DNA from: Tupaia tana
Taxonomy: Eukaryota; Chordata; Mammalia; Scandentia; Tupaiidae
DNA: 64,000 bases
Reading direction: 5' to 3'
Assembly (NCBI GenBank): GCA_026018925.1
Contig: JAKSZU010000011.1
Coordinates: 40,660,641 to 40,724,640 of the forward strand
Shown here: one piece after another, positions 1-10,816 of the stretch
How positions within the stretch are numbered: the stretch's first letter is position 1
How the letters are laid out: the number at the start of each line of letters is the position of its first letter
The notes under the pieces: model-generated
What the model saw: only the letters and a program-made list of their open reading frames with translations
The model's database searches: none
Told to the model about the DNA's origin: nothing
Translations under genes and position numbers: made by a program

Positions 1-167
1 GGGGGATGGTCACGCTGCAATCCCTTCTCCTCCATTCTCCTCTCAGGATCTCGGGCACGCACGCACACGCGCCTGGCGTGAGTTTTAAGCCACCGGGTCC
101 GGGACGCTAACCGTGGTCAACTACATGGGAGTCCAGCGACATAGCCATTATGCTAACTGCTGGTCCC
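1..167 (-). mobile_element. tRNA-derived SINE, cut by window edge
   Basis: Antisense copy of the dominant SINE. Only the body and tRNA-like head are inside the window; the CT-rich block and A-tail lie beyond base 1. It ends with the reverse complement of the head (GCTAACTGCTGGTCCC). It is close to the young copies but has a decayed B box. Confidence 0.93.
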
Positions 168-324
168 TCTTTAGCATCCCTTTGATGGACCTTGGGGTGA
201 CACAACTCTACTTCTTTACTGCCCCATGAGTGGATTGTACTAGGAGGTCTCAATGTCCACTAGTTACCTTAGGCTGCTAGAACAATTATTGTGATCACAG
301 CCAGCATTTGTGGAGTCTTAATGC

Positions 325-505
325 ATGCATGGTAGGGACTTTGGTATGTTTTGGTTACATCCTTTTAACTTTCAACACTATGAGGAAGGGACTTTTTATA
401 GGCAAGGAGATTTAAGGTTAGAGGGTGGTCAGAAATGAGCCCAAGGTCTCCTAGTCTGTCAGTGGCAGAGATACTACTCAAACCCAGGTCTTTCTGAAGT
501 CAAAG
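325..505 (-). mobile_element. MIR relic
   Basis: Antisense MIR-like core. It has the 'cttttaac...cactatgaggaagg' stretch, then a decayed form of the 'gaggttaagtgacttgcccaaggtcac' core (here 'agcccaaggtctcctagt'), and ends 'aaacccaggtctttctga'. Strongly diverged, so the limits are approximate. Confidence 0.5.
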
Positions 506-644
506 CCAGGGGATTTACTATTGCAGACATACTCCCAAAGTACAAAGAACATCAGTTGTGACTTCCATGGTTGGAAAACCCTCATCGCAAAATGGGGTCG
601 TCTGAACAGGAATCCATCCCTTATTCAAGAGGCAGTGAAGTAGC

Positions 645-835
645 ATGGAGGACACACACCACTAAGAATCAAGGTTCAGAGTTCTATAGTCAGCTCATAC
701 TTCCCAGCAACCTGAAGCAAATCACCTTGCCTCTCTAGACTCCTGTTTCATCAACTGATAAGGAAGGGTTGGTTTAGAAAACTCTCCTAAACTCCCTTCC
801 TGCTCTGACATTGTATCATTCTACAATGTGCTGAG
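645..835 (+). mobile_element. MIR relic
   Basis: Sense MIR. A 'caaatcaccttgcctctct' core is followed by 'tgtttcatcaactgataagg' and a diverged 3' part. Confidence 0.5.
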
Positions 836-1035
836 GTAATAGAAGCAAATAAGATATATTTAAATAACAGGAAAAGAGCCAGATGCTAATTTTGGCAGCT
901 GTCATTTCTGTTAGTCTTTCAAAGAAAAATACTTTTTTTAGTGCTGAGGCTTAAAAAAGAAAAGTCTACCCAGCTAATTTCTTTCTTTTCTTCTTTGAAT
1001 GAGTTCTAAATTACTAAGTGAGGTTGGATAAGGAT
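836..1035. other. Short unannotated stretch
   Basis: AT-rich sequence between MIR relics. I see no repeat, exon or regulatory signature that I can name. Confidence 0.4.
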
Positions 1036-1037
1036 TA

Positions 1038-1140
1038 AAGTTCTGTTTTGACAGTTGAATGAACTAAGGCTCAGAGAGGTTAAGTGACTTACTTAGGATC
1101 ACATAGCAATTTGACAGTAGGAGATAAACACGAGCTGACT
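1038..1140 (-). mobile_element. MIR relic
   Basis: Antisense MIR core: 'ctaaggctcagagaggttaa' followed by 'gtgacttacttaggatcaca', matching the conserved core of the family. Confidence 0.6.
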
Positions 1141-1299
1141 GTATATAATTTCAAATACCATTCTGGACTGAGTCAGAGCAGAGGCCTCGTCACTACTATG
1201 CTTGGTAAACACATACACCGCACAAAGGCTCAGATGATGACACTAGTAACAGTGAAAATGATGACAGAAAACAGTGTTGAGCAGTATAGACCAGCCTGG

Positions 1300-1475
1300 G
1301 CATGGGACCAAGCCATGTTAAAATTCTAGCTCTGTCACTTACTAATTGTACCACCTTGGGAAAGTGCTGTGACTACACTATCCTATGGTAGTTCTCTTCC
1401 CACATTCCTTTAATGTCTCTGTGACTCGGTTTTCTCATCTATAAAGTGGGTGATCATGCATATGCTGCTACACAC
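1300..1475 (+). mobile_element. MIR relic with internal insertion
   Basis: Sense MIR: 'ctagctctgtcacttactaa' and 'tgtgactcggttttctcatc'. About 45-50 unmatched bases lie between the two recognisable parts, so it is either diverged or interrupted. Confidence 0.5.
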
Positions 1476-1827
1476 AGATACTCAGGGCTATACCACTGGA
1501 AAGATATGGAGTAAATGACTCTTGGTCTTCTGCCTCATGTACACCCTCTAAGTCTAAGGACGTCTGAGGAAGCAACCCCTTTTTAGGCATCAATATACTG
1601 AGCTGCTTCAAGAACATGCCAAAGGGAGTTGCAGTTCTAGCTCTGATTCAATTGGCCCAGTGCCCTTAGGTAGCAGGCATACTGCAGGGTCTCCATGTGC
1701 CCAGTCCCAGGCTTGCAGTTGGGCCTGAGAAGGGTGGCATCCTCCCAGCTACTTGTACACAGGAAGAGTCTGCAACTTGTCCCTTCCCGCCACCACCTTA
1801 TGGGGAAAAGCCCACCCACCACCTAAT
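1476..1827. other. Unannotated unique sequence
   Basis: Frames of 61 and 66 codons on opposite strands overlap here without a recognisable domain, so I call no gene. Confidence 0.4.
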
Positions 1828-2292
1828 GGGCAAACTTTCTCTTAAAGGACCAGATAGTAAATATTTTAGGTTCACAGGCCATATAGTCTTACCTTAGCTA
1901 TTCAACTCTTCCCTAAGCAGCCACAGCCAGTATGTGAACCAGGGAGTGTGGCTGTGTCCCAAGGAATATTTATTTATTTATTAGATTTTTTTTTCCATAG
2001 GATGCATGAGCTCACCAGAGAAAGAGAGAGAGATAGAGAGAGTGAGGGTTCCATTCCATCCCCAGGGAATATTTAATGCTAAGGAATGGCCACACTGTGA
2101 TCCCTTCTCTTTCAGTCTTCTCTCAAGATTTTGGGCAAGCACACACAAATGCCCAGTGTGTTTCTCAAGCTGCTGGGTCTGGCACTCAAGCCCTGCTGTC
2201 AACATATGGAATCTAGTGCCTCAACTACCATGCCACCTGTTGGCCCTCAGTTTATTTACAAAGTCAGATGGGCCATGGTTTGCTGACCTCTG
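1828..2292 (-). mobile_element. hAT-Charlie-type non-autonomous DNA transposon, split by a SINE
   Basis: Left part 1828-1980 reads 'aaaggaccagatagtaaat', 'attttaggttcacaggccat' and ends in the AT-rich 'aatatttatttattta'. The right part after the SINE reads 'tttatttacaaagtcagatg' and 'tttgctgacctctg'. This is the inverse of the better preserved copy at 36878-37082. The exact family name is not verified. Confidence 0.75.
1983..2247 (-). mobile_element. tRNA-derived SINE, older copy
   Basis: Antisense copy. T-rich start, purine-rich block (gagagagagatagagag), diverged body, and a head end 'ccacctgttggccc'. It is inserted in the hAT element above; the flanking 'tttattta' on both sides is the likely target-site duplication. 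It carries the older head type (ggccaacaggtgg in sense). Confidence 0.9.
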
Positions 2293-2305
2293 GCTTAGGG
2301 AAGAG

Positions 2306-3270
2306 CAGTCCCATTTGGTGACACATAGTAACCCCTTCATCTAGGTTGCATTTCCTCCCATGTTTCCAGTTATGTCTCCCAGTCTTCCTGAGTAGATAAG
2401 ATTCTTCCCGAGAATAAGCTTGGAAGCAAAGGCTCAGAACAAAGGGCTTGGCAAGGTTAATCAGTGTGAGTCAGGACAGGCTAGCTGCTATAACAGATAT
2501 CCTCAATACCTCAGTCCTTTTACCTAGTCATTGATGTTTGGTATCTAGAGTACTATTTCTGGTATGTTCAGAACAACTGAGAAAGAAGAGTCAAAACTCC
2601 AGAAGTTATGCTTACTATCCATGATCCTTTTACAACTGAAATATTGAGACATAGACACTTTAATATGCCTTTCCCTGCCCTCCTACCACTGTACCTTTGG
2701 CTGGATGTTAAGAAGGACATGGGAAACTTCTGGGCAAGCCATGCAGTGATGTGAAATTCACTTGAAAAAAGCAGATCAGCCTTTCATTGGCAACAGTGAA
2801 GTTGATAAGCACTGGAGTAATTGCCCAGTCCCACTGGGTGAAAGCAGACAGGAAACTGAGCAATAAAGGTAATTAAGTTTATTCTGAACAGAGACCTATA
2901 AGACATTTCTGCTGTAACTGCAAGTGAACTGTATCTTGACTCAGAAACAGAAGACCTGCCACATGACCTTGATTAAATTACTTAGCCCAGATAACACTAA
3001 AGGTCAGTTTCATAGAACACGAGCTCCAGAGAAGCCCATTGCCACAGCTCAGAGGAGAGGTGCTTTGCTTCCCTGGTATGTGTTTTAGCAAACATAGCTG
3101 AAGTAAATGTAAGTAGGTTTCCTTACTGCAGGACTTAGCAGAGCCTTTAAAGCACCATGCACTTTCCTCTAAGCAGGAAGCACAGCGTGCAGCATTTCCT
3201 ACTCATGCCATCTTTCCTAGTATCTCCAGGAAGTAACGGACTTCTGAAACATACTTTGGATAAAATGCTG
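2306..3270. other. Unannotated unique sequence
   Basis: Unique-looking mammalian sequence with no open frame of note and no recognisable exon. A short 'ctagctgctataacagatat' near 2480 may be a transposon scrap but is too short to call. Confidence 0.4.
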
Positions 3271-3274
3271 CTGG

Positions 3275-3460
3275 GGTCCTCCCAGGGTCTCAGTTTCTCC
3301 ACTCTCACATTAGAGCAGTAAAATCTGTCTGCTGATCTTCCAGAGCTGTTGGGAGAAGAAATGACAAAACACTTGAGAAAGTGCTTTGTAAACTCTGAAA
3401 AGTTATAAAAGTTTAAGAGGTCATTATTAATGCATACTTATTAATAATTTACTAATAATA
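3275..3460 (+). mobile_element. MIR/MIR3 relic
   Basis: 'gtctcagtttctccactctc' then 'gatcttccagagctgttggg' and 'gtgctttgtaaactctgaaa', in the order of the 3' half of MIR3. Confidence 0.55.
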
Positions 3461-3484
3461 AAATTGTGCCTGCCTCACTTAGAT

Positions 3485-3592
3485 GTTGAGCTGATGAATG
3501 TGATAATTGAAGCAACCAAGGCCCCAAGAGGTTAAGGTCTTGCCCAAGGTCAGATGGCTAGTAATGGAGTCACAGCACAGATTAATTAAAAT
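3485..3592 (-). mobile_element. MIR relic
   Basis: 'ccccaagaggttaaggtctt' followed by 'gcccaaggtcagatggctag' matches the antisense MIR core. Confidence 0.6.
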
Positions 3593-3754
3593 GACAAATT
3601 TGGAAGCACTCTGAGCTCCGTGAAAGCACTCCCTGCAATGTCAGTTGCTTTTGTTGTCAGGATAGTTAGGATTTTGACTGTGGTAGGAAACAAGGCAGTA
3701 GGAAATCAGACAGTGGCATAAACCACCCAAGAGTTCAGACACAATGAAGAAAGA

Positions 3755-3905
3755 CCATTAGACTTAGAATCAGAAATAGGCTTAAACTCTTAAGCAAGTG
3801 ACTATACTTTCTGAGCTTCTATTCTTTGCTCTACAAAAATGAGAATTTTATATAAACCTGCCTTCCAGAGTGGTTGGAAGAAATGATATGTTCATGGAGT
3901 ATCAG
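3755..3905 (+). mobile_element. MIR relic
   Basis: Sense MIR: 'ccattagacttagaatcaga', 'agcaagtgactatactttct', 'gagcttctattctttgctct' and a trailing 'ggttggaagaaatgatatgt'. Confidence 0.65.
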
Positions 3906-4675
3906 GATTGGTGTAGCAGATCTATCTTGTGGGAGTATAGGCCATTCAAGAGGAAAGCGTTCACTCTCACCATAGAATTGCACACAGCTCTATGGAGAAT
4001 CCGCTAAGACTGTAGCTTTCTGATGGGCAAGTTCTTTTGCAGAGGGCAGTCAAAGCAGACGGAATGCTCCCAGATCCCCAGATGAAACATGTAGATAATT
4101 ATGCAAAGTAACATTGACTTGAGGGTGACCCAAGAGGTAGAGAGTTACTAAGGTTCTGATTAGGACCTGGTAATCTAGAGAGGGGAGGTGCAGCACGTAT
4201 TTACTACCTTCAGTTCACATGTCAGGGTAAACATCGTGCTTCACACACCTCTGGCCCTCTCCGTAGCAGCCCAGGTCAGTGATCTGGATGTAGAGCCGGC
4301 CAGTGCCTGATGAAAGCCCGTATATTTATACCAAGATGGCAGCTGTAACATCTCCCATATAAGAATCCCCACTGTGGTCATGCGTAATGAAGCTCCACGT
4401 CCTGATATACTGGCACAATTATGTCTCAGCATTGATGCAGTGTTTTATGCATTTGCATTATTTTGCAACCATTAATTACCTGGACTATTAATATGCCAGA
4501 TACCATCATTGGAGGAAGCTGCTGCTTCAGAGTATGGTGCTCTTATTCCTCTCCTAGTGCTGTCATTTTTAATCTGCTATCTTTGACTGTCTTTTCTATC
4601 TACTTTGTACTTTTCTATTATTTGATTTACCATACGTTTGATTTTTCTAGTCCTTTGCTATGACTGCATTTTATT
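3906..4675. other. Unannotated unique sequence
   Basis: No gene or repeat that I can name. Frames of 63 and 66 codons have no recognisable domain. Confidence 0.4.
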
Positions 4676-4905
4676 TATTTTTTAAGAATTATTTATTTAA
4701 TTTTATTTATTATCATTATTTTTCTTGGTGTTTTTCTCCTTATTGATTTTTAAGATTTTTTAACTTTATTAATTTATTTTATACATTGTCACTGTACATC
4801 ACTACAGCTTGTAAAATTAATTTACCCAACATGAATACACTTTGCATTTTAATGCCAATTTAAAACTTTAAAAGTAAATAAATACACTTTATACATATTT
4901 ATTTC
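4676..4905. repeat. AT-rich tract, possible LINE 3' tail relic
   Basis: Long run of TTTATT-type sequence followed by 'tttatacattgtcactgtac' and 'aatacactttgcattttaat'. The layout is reminiscent of the L1 3'UTR copy at 5284-5450 but too diverged for a firm call. Confidence 0.3.
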
Positions 4906-4914
4906 ATTTTTTTA

Positions 4915-5105
4915 AGTTGATTTACTTCTTTTCTTCATGCATGAAAGAGATGGAGAGCTAGGCACCCAAATAGGATCTTTACACTGTGATCCACCTCTAG
5001 CTTCAGCCAGCCCTGCTTATGGGCATGTAGACACCCAGTGCATCCAGAGGGGTCTCCAGAGGTGAACCCATTGCTGCTGTACCACAATCCAGCCTGAGCA
5101 TCTTT
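4915..5105 (-). mobile_element. Possible fossil SINE
   Basis: Faint antisense order of the SINE body: 'gaaagagatggagagctagg', 'atctttacactgtgatccac', 'gggcatgtagacacccagtg'. It could be coincidental; the head is not recognisable. Confidence 0.3.
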
Positions 5106-5112
5106 ATTTCTT

Positions 5113-5229
5113 GTTTTTTTTTTTTTTAATTTCTTTTTTTTGCCAGACAGGGAGTGATCTGGCCAGACAGAAAGAGAATGCATCTCCATTTCTCTATCCT
5201 GTTAGAATTTGGGGCACACACCTATACAT

Positions 5230-5230
<1 letters not shown>
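5113..5230 (-). mobile_element. Fossil SINE fragment, distinct old subtype
   Basis: T-run, then 'gccagacagaaagagaatgc', 'ccatttctctatcctgttag' and 'aatttggggcacacacctat'. The 'catttctctatcctgt' motif also appears at 22290 and 51977, marking an older branch of the SINE. The GT-rich part of the SINE has grown into the adjoining microsatellite. Confidence 0.5.
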
Positions 5231-5264
<34 letters not shown>

Positions 5265-5284
5265 TACACACACACACACACACA
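5222..5284 (+). repeat. (CATA)n/(CA)n microsatellite
   Basis: Tandem catacata followed by CA dinucleotides with one 'cata' interruption. It borders both the fossil SINE and the L1 3' end. Confidence 0.95.
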
Positions 5285-5450
5285 TCCCTCTGGCATGTTT
5301 TCATTTTTTTATTTCAAGTTTTTTTATACATTCAATCACATTATTTAGCTTGCAAAGTGAATATACATATCCCTCTGGCATGTTTTCATTTTTTTATTTC
5401 AAGTTTTTTTATACATTCAATCACATTATTTAGCTTGCAAAGTGAATATT
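5284..5450. repeat. 85-bp tandem duplication
   Basis: Two head-to-tail copies starting 'atccctctggcatgttttca' at 5284 and 5369, with a period of 85 bp. I see no mismatch over about 80 bases, so the duplication is recent relative to the surrounding relics. It lies in the 3' end of an antisense L1. Confidence 0.97.
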
Positions 5451-5955
5451 CCAACATGTGTACATTTCTCCCCAGTCCAGTTGATAATACTATAAAGTTA
5501 TCTTCAACAGGTAATACCCCATTTCTTTGTCCCATTAATGCTTTGCCTCTCTATTTTTCTCCTTACTGTCCTTCCTCAGACTCTACTCCATCATCCACCC
5601 TCTTCCCACACTATATCTGGTATTCATAACCATTTACTGTGTTTCTATATCCTTTAGTCATTCAGTTTCAGGACACTCAGTATATATTAAGTGGGGACAT
5701 ACAATGCCTCTCCTTCATAGCCTGGCTTGCTTCACTCAGCAGTAAATCTTCCAAATTCACCCACTTTCTCTGAAAAGTCAGGGTCTTGTTGTTTTTTATG
5801 GTTGAGTAGTATTCCATAGAGTATATGTGCCACAGTTTTTCAATCCATTCATCTGTTCGTGGGCACCTCTGGAATGTTTTTAAAGCTGTTAGGGTTGATG
5901 TTGAAACTACAGTCATGTGAGATTTTGCTCCTATATAACCACTGTGCTATGGGGC
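5286..5955 (-). mobile_element. L1 LINE 3' end, antisense
   Basis: Contains a 3'UTR-like part and then the end of ORF2. The stretch around 5795-5860 ('ggttgagtagtattccatag', 'atccattcatctgttcgtgg') is the familiar antisense L1 ORF2 3' sequence. 5' truncated as usual: the match fades near 5940-5955. Confidence 0.85.
5677..5916 (-). pseudogene. L1 ORF2 C-terminal fragment (dead)
   Basis: The reverse-strand frame of 79 codons holds an 'HIYSMEYYSTIKNNK' motif and 'LEDLLLSEASQ'. These correspond to the 'IYTMEYYAAIKKDE' and 'LETIILSKLSQ' region near the C-terminus of L1 ORF2p. The endonuclease and reverse transcriptase domains are missing and no ORF1 is nearby, so it cannot retrotranspose. It is a relic, not a host gene. 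Confidence 0.85.
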
Positions 5956-6835
5956 TGGCCCACCAGCATCTTTATTTCTTAATACACCCTAAAGTAAATT
6001 TAGACACACCCATAGTGATTGTTCTCTTAGTTGAAAATGAGCTATCTTAGAGAGGGCTACACCATTGCTCCTAAAGCAGTTTCTTGCCTTTCCTTGTACT
6101 CAGGTAATAGACCATCAATCATCCTGGGAGCAGGCAGGACCTAGGACATCAGGAAGGGATGGCTTGGTGCCTAAAGACAGACCTCCTTAACCAAAACAAA
6201 CCTAAGACTTTATACTTTTTTACCAGAGGTCAGGGGAAAAGCTCAAATAATTAATTCCTTTCTATCAACTCTCTTATCCCCCTGAATCTTAAATCCATAC
6301 ACTCACTCCAACCTTGTTCTCAAGGCTACATACAAGGCCTTAATATTTGTATGTTAGTGTAATTAGAGGTGTTGGTAAGTGTTTACCAACCAACTGCAAA
6401 AATGTAACAGAAGAAACCTTCATTTGAAGTGTTTGCCAATTTCCATGGTATAAATACTCCACCACGGCAAATTTCAAGCTGATAATAACATTAGACATGA
6501 AATTGAGAAGAGATTCACAGTAGTACACCATTTACACTATTTCCCCTATTAGATACAATAAATGCTAATAATCACTAAGGCAGAGATATTAGTAAAGTGT
6601 AGCAAAAGAATTAGGAAGTAATGGGGTTTTTGTTTGTTTATTTTTAATGTGAGCATACATTTTTTTCTTGCTAATACTAATACTTCAGATAAAGTGAGTG
6701 GTTTTATTTTATATTTTTATGTTTAATTACTGTACATCTTTATAGCACACAAAATGGACTTTCTGGGCATGAAGATACTGCATATTAGTCCAATCAAAGA
6801 TATTACCATAGTCTTAGTTTTTGAACTCTTATTTC
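5956..6835. other. Unannotated sequence, AT-rich
   Basis: No gene or named repeat. The part after 6640 is AT-rich and may belong to the L1 relic that follows. Confidence 0.4.
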
Positions 6836-6839
6836 TGTG

Positions 6840-7090
6840 TGTCTGTATTTAATTTTCCTGATTTAGCACTACCTTGAGAACTTCTTGGAGATCTGGTCTG
6901 GTGCTGGTAAATTCTTTAGGTTTTGTTTATCTGAGAATGTTCTTTTCTTTTCTTCCCACATGAAGGATAATCTTGCCGGGTACAGTATTCTTGGTTGAAA
7001 TTGCTTTTCCCTTAACACTTTGAGTATATTTTTCCATTCTTTCCTCACTCACATTGTTTCTGATGAGAGATCTGAGAGAACTTATTCATC
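6840..7090. mobile_element. L1 LINE relic, internal part
   Basis: 'aaggataatcttgccgggta', 'cagtattcttggttgaaatt' and 'ctgatgagagatctgagaga' occur in the order seen in many old mammalian L1 copies. The orientation was not settled by eye. Confidence 0.55.
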
Positions 7091-7190
7091 CTTAAACACT
7101 ACCTCCTGTAAGAAGCTTTCCCTGACATCTCTCCTCATTCCTGTCCAGGCTAGAAACTCTCCTTAGTGCTCCCATAACATCTATTAATTT
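7078..7190 (+). mobile_element. L2 relic
   Basis: 'cacctcc'-like start, then 'aagaagctttccctgacatc', typical of the sense L2 3' region. Confidence 0.55.
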
Positions 7191-7312
7191 ACTCAACAAA
7201 AATAAGTGAGCGTTTTATTTTCTTTAACCTGTTCTAGGCACTAACACTCCAGCTAGGAATAAAACAGACATGGTCTCTACTCTCTCAGATTTTACATTTT
7301 AATGGAAAGAAA
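7186..7312 (-). mobile_element. L2 3'-end relic, opposite orientation
   Basis: 'ctgttctaggcactaacact', 'acagacatggtctctactct' and 'attttacattttaatggaaa' match antisense L2 3' sequence. It abuts the sense L2 fragment, so two independent insertions or an inversion are involved. Confidence 0.6.
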
Positions 7313-7497
7313 TAAGCAATGATTTTTATTTAAAAGCTGCGAAACGGGAAACATAACCAATGTTGATAAGTGCTCTGTGTAGATTTAAGATGAAGTTCTG
7401 TGGAAAATAACTGGATAGCTACTTCAGACTGGGCCTTTCTGCAGAGACGATAATGTGACACTGAAATCTGAACGACAAGATGTCTGTCCCATGTTAC

Positions 7498-7628
7498 AGC
7501 CTCATTATCTGATTATAGGTCCATTTTCCTAACAAGATTTTAAGATTCAGGGAGGCTAGATGGTGGCTTATTTATCTCATCATCCCTAGCACCTAACTGG
7601 ATATAAATGTTTAATAAGTATTTGAGAA
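7498..7628 (+). mobile_element. L2 3'-end relic
   Basis: 'atctcatcatccctagcacc' and 'taaatgtttaataagtattt' resemble the L2 ending (atccccagcacc...caataaatattt). Confidence 0.6.
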
Positions 7629-8005
7629 ATCAGTGCCAACTCCCTGCTATTCCTTATTGCAACTGCTACATTTTATTTGAGGCAATTCACTGGACCAGAC
7701 TGAGATTGCTTGAACGAAAACAACCATGCCCCCAACCCAGTGCCCCATCCTGCCAACCTCAGCCCCATAATAATTGGATTATTTCATATCCCTGTGTGTC
7801 TGAGCTGCTGGGATATCATCCCTGTTATCTCTCCACATTTCCAAATCTTCTCCACTGTAAGGCCCAGTGTGCTCTCCCTGGCCCACGAAAGCTTTGCCTG
7901 CTCCTGAAGGAGTTATCCCTCTTGTGGCACCCGTGACCTGTGTCACTTGATGGTCTTCAGTTGTGGGATGTTGCAGAGAAGTAAGTGGATGTGTTATAAA
8001 AACAT
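7629..8005. other. Unannotated sequence, perhaps L2-derived
   Basis: C-rich stretch with a 109-codon frame at 7607-7936 that I do not recognise. Wording such as 'ccactgtaaggcccagtgtg' suggests decayed L2. No gene called. Confidence 0.35.
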
Positions 8006-8007
8006 GT

Positions 8008-8125
8008 TAGTAAAGTCTAAGACTTTCATTTAAATCCTAGCTCCAGCACTATTCTTCCTGAGGGACATTGGACAAGTTATTTAACCTTTCTGATTCAATT
8101 TTTCACATCTGTGCATTGGGCAAGC
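8008..8125 (+). mobile_element. MIR relic
   Basis: 'atcctagctccagcactatt', 'ggacaagttatttaaccttt' and 'caatttttcacatctgtgca' match sense MIR. The MIR is cut on its right by the SINE at 8150. Confidence 0.65.
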
Positions 8126-8149
8126 TTCCTTGAGATAAACGATTACATT

Positions 8150-8425
8150 CTTTTTTTTTTTTTTTCAAGAGAGAGAGATTTTTGCTGTAGGGCACAACTG
8201 CTCCCTGGAGAGACAGAGAGAGACAGAGAGAGAGAAAGCGAGAAATCACCCTCCCCCCAGGGAGATGGCCACACCACAATCCCTTCTCCTCCAGTCTCCT
8301 CTCAGGACTTTGGGCATGCACACACATGCACTCAGTATAAATTTTAAGCCACCAGGTCTGGGACTCTGACTGAGGTTGGCCATGTGGGAGTCCAGCACCT
8401 TAACCACTATGCCATCTGCTGGCCC
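8150..8425 (-). mobile_element. tRNA-derived SINE, older head type
   Basis: Antisense full-length copy: T-tail at 8151-8166, purine block (gagacagagagagacagaga), body, and head end 'tgccatctgctggccc'. Flanking 'acattct' and 'acactct' may be the target-site duplication. Confidence 0.92.
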
Positions 8426-8439
8426 TCACACTCTTTTTT

Positions 8440-8555
8440 AGGTATGATTTCCATACTGCCAATAAAGACTGCATCTTCTTATAACCCCAGTATCAAACAC
8501 AGTGCCTTCTACATGATAGGGGTTTATACATGTTTGTGGAATAAACAGGAATAAT
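8440..8555 (+). mobile_element. L2/MIR 3'-end relic
   Basis: 'aacacagtgccttctacatg' followed by 'ggaataaacagg' resembles the 3' end of L2. Confidence 0.45.
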
Positions 8556-8880
8556 TATATCCACTGAAATCAGGGAGTATTCATGCGATAAGTGATCTCA
8601 AGTATCTAATAGATAATAGGTCAAAATAAGCTGCTAGTTTCTATCTTACATTAGCCTCTGCTTTTTGCTTATCACTTTGTTTCCTTTATTTTCATCATTA
8701 TATTGGTATTTTATTTTTTATAGTGCTATGAGAACTCCTGGACAACAAATGAGGGTTTAAGAAACCTCAGTGTACTGCTTAAAAAATACAAAGTTGCTAG
8801 TAATATGAGGGACTCAATAATTTTGAAAAATGGAATACATTTAGAAAGGATGCCGCAAGATATTAAAAATTAATTTTGGT
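8556..8880. other. Unannotated AT-rich sequence
   Basis: No recognised feature. Confidence 0.4.
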
Positions 8881-8884
8881 TTGT

Positions 8885-9270
8885 CTTTAAAGATATCATT
8901 TTAAAAGATATAAATATTGTGCATCTTCATTAAAGAAAATTTGGAAAATATATAGCAAAGTAGAAAGAACAAAATACCCCAGTTCTCTTACCTAAACATA
9001 ATCACTGTTGACATTTGACTATAGTTTGTTTATATGTGTATAATTTTGCTTAGTTGAGATATACCATATGTAAAATTTTGCTCACATTTTCCACTTAACA
9101 TAGCATAAGCACTTTCTAAGCTATTGTCTAATTTTAATGACTGCTTTATAGTCTGTCTAGAAGACGCACCATAGTTCACTTAAGCATCCCCTCTCATTGG
9201 GCATTTATTTCCTTCCTATTAGTTTCTACTATCAATAATGCTGCAGTATGCATTTGTGTGGATAAAGATT
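8885..9270 (-). mobile_element. Ancient L1 (L1ME-like) 3' relic
   Basis: 'catagcataagcactttcta', 'aatgactgctttatagtctg', 'gggcatttatttccttccta' and 'atcaataatgctgcagtatg' follow the order of an antisense ancient L1 3'UTR. The subfamily is not verified. Confidence 0.55.
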
Positions 9271-9955
9271 CTTTCTCAAAACAAAACAAAAGAAAAACAA
9301 AAGCTTAAGAAACAGAGATGCTGACATAAATCTGAAATTGCCTCCAGAACTCTTAGCTGGTAAAGAAAGCAATACACAGGAGGAGAAAAAAATCCCTTAG
9401 ATTCAAACTTTCTTGGTATAGGTTGAAAAGTCAGAGAAAGAGGATTTCAGAAGTTAATTGGAAAATAACAAGCAAGTTGAGAAAACTGCCTAATCTAAAG
9501 CCATTATATAGTGTTCATTGCAATACAAAATCTTGATGACTGTAATTAACACATTTATAAACTCTCTAGGAAATGTAAAACCTTCCTTCTATTGACTGAA
9601 AACCAGCAGTTTTCTCAAGCAGAGCCTGTGTCTAGCTGGCATGTCAACTAGGCTGTGGAGCTGGTCAGCAAATTCCCGGAGCTTATTCTTAACTCCTAAG
9701 CCTGGTCTTACCTCTCAGATCAGTTGTGAGAGGAATAGGAGATGACAGAAGGAAACTTCTTTCTCATTTGTTAAACCTATCAAGATATAATTTGCATTCA
9801 GAAACATTCACAGATCTTAGGAGGACAACTAGGGGGATTTTTCAACATGTTAATACTCCCACGTCACATCTACCCAAGATCAAGACACAGGCACCTTTAG
9901 CACCCAGGAAGGCTCCTTCCCGTCCTCCTCAGCTAGAAGCTGCCTCATGTAATCA
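9271..9955. other. Unannotated unique sequence
   Basis: An A-rich patch at 9278-9305 may be a tail. A 78-codon frame at 9726-9962 has no recognisable domain. Confidence 0.4.
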
Positions 9956-9957
9956 CT

Positions 9958-10262
9958 ATTAAGATCTCTCTCACTATTGCACCTATCCCTGAACTTCACA
10001 TAAGTGACATCATCAATATGGACTCTTTCTTTGGTCTAATTTCTTTGGCCATCACTACATCTGTTAAGACTTGCTCATGTTATTTTGTGTAGCTGTACCT
10101 CATCCTTCTTCCTTACTATAGAATAGTCTATTTTGTGACTATTTTACCCATTCTACCATCATCAGGATTGTTATTTCTGTTTTGTGGCTATTGTGATTAA
10201 AGGGGCTATGGACTTTCTCATATGTCTTTAGGTAGACAACAGATGTAAGCTTTTAAGTGTTC
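9958..10262 (-). mobile_element. Old L1 3' relic
   Basis: 'tggtctaatttctttggcca', 'attttacccattctaccatc' and 'tgtggctattgtgattaaag' form a diverged antisense L1 3'UTR. Confidence 0.55.
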
Positions 10263-10294
10263 AACAAATAATTGGTGAGAACAATGAAACCAAG

Positions 10295-10412
10295 AGCTAG
10301 GGGACTCAAGTTCTTTTTGAATATTTGTCACTTCCTAGCTATGTGACTTTAAGCAAACCCTTTCATGTCTCTGGTTCTAAATTCCCTGAACACTAAAATG
10401 AATGAGGACTTT
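10295..10412 (+). mobile_element. MIR relic
   Basis: 'gtcacttcctagctatgtga' and 'ctttaagcaaaccctttcat' are sense MIR core. Confidence 0.65.
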
Positions 10413-10528
10413 TCACTCTGAGAATGCATGGCTTTCTGATGAAGTACCTGCATAACCTGAAAGAAAGGTTCTTCATTTCTGTTGACCTAGTTCCCTTACC
10501 TGTAAAACAAAGCAGTTAAGACAAACAA

Positions 10529-10816
10529 TTCTTTTTTTTTTTTTTTTTTTTTAGAGAGAGAGAAAGACTTTTTTACTATAAGACACATGCACTTGCCAGA
10601 GAGACAGAGAGAGAGAAAATGAGAAATCACCTTCTGGGCAGGGTGACCATGATGCAATCCCCTCTCCTGCATTCTCCTCCATTCTCCTCTTGGGATTTTG
10701 GGCATACGCGTACATGCGCCCAGCATGAGTTTTCAAGATATCGGGCCCAGGACTTGAACTACAGTTAACAATGTGGGAGTCCAGCACCTTAACCACTATG
10801 TCTCCTGCTGGCTCTG
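10529..10816 (-). mobile_element. tRNA-derived SINE
   Basis: Antisense full-length copy with a T-run of about 22, the purine block, and head end 'tctcctgctggctct'. The body has a partial local duplication of 'cattctcctc' near 10670-10690. Moderately diverged. Confidence 0.92.

Noticed and set aside
5111-5629. 172-codon frame
   Set aside because: It is built from a T-run, a CA/CATA microsatellite (poly His-Thr) and a tandem duplication in an L1 3' end.
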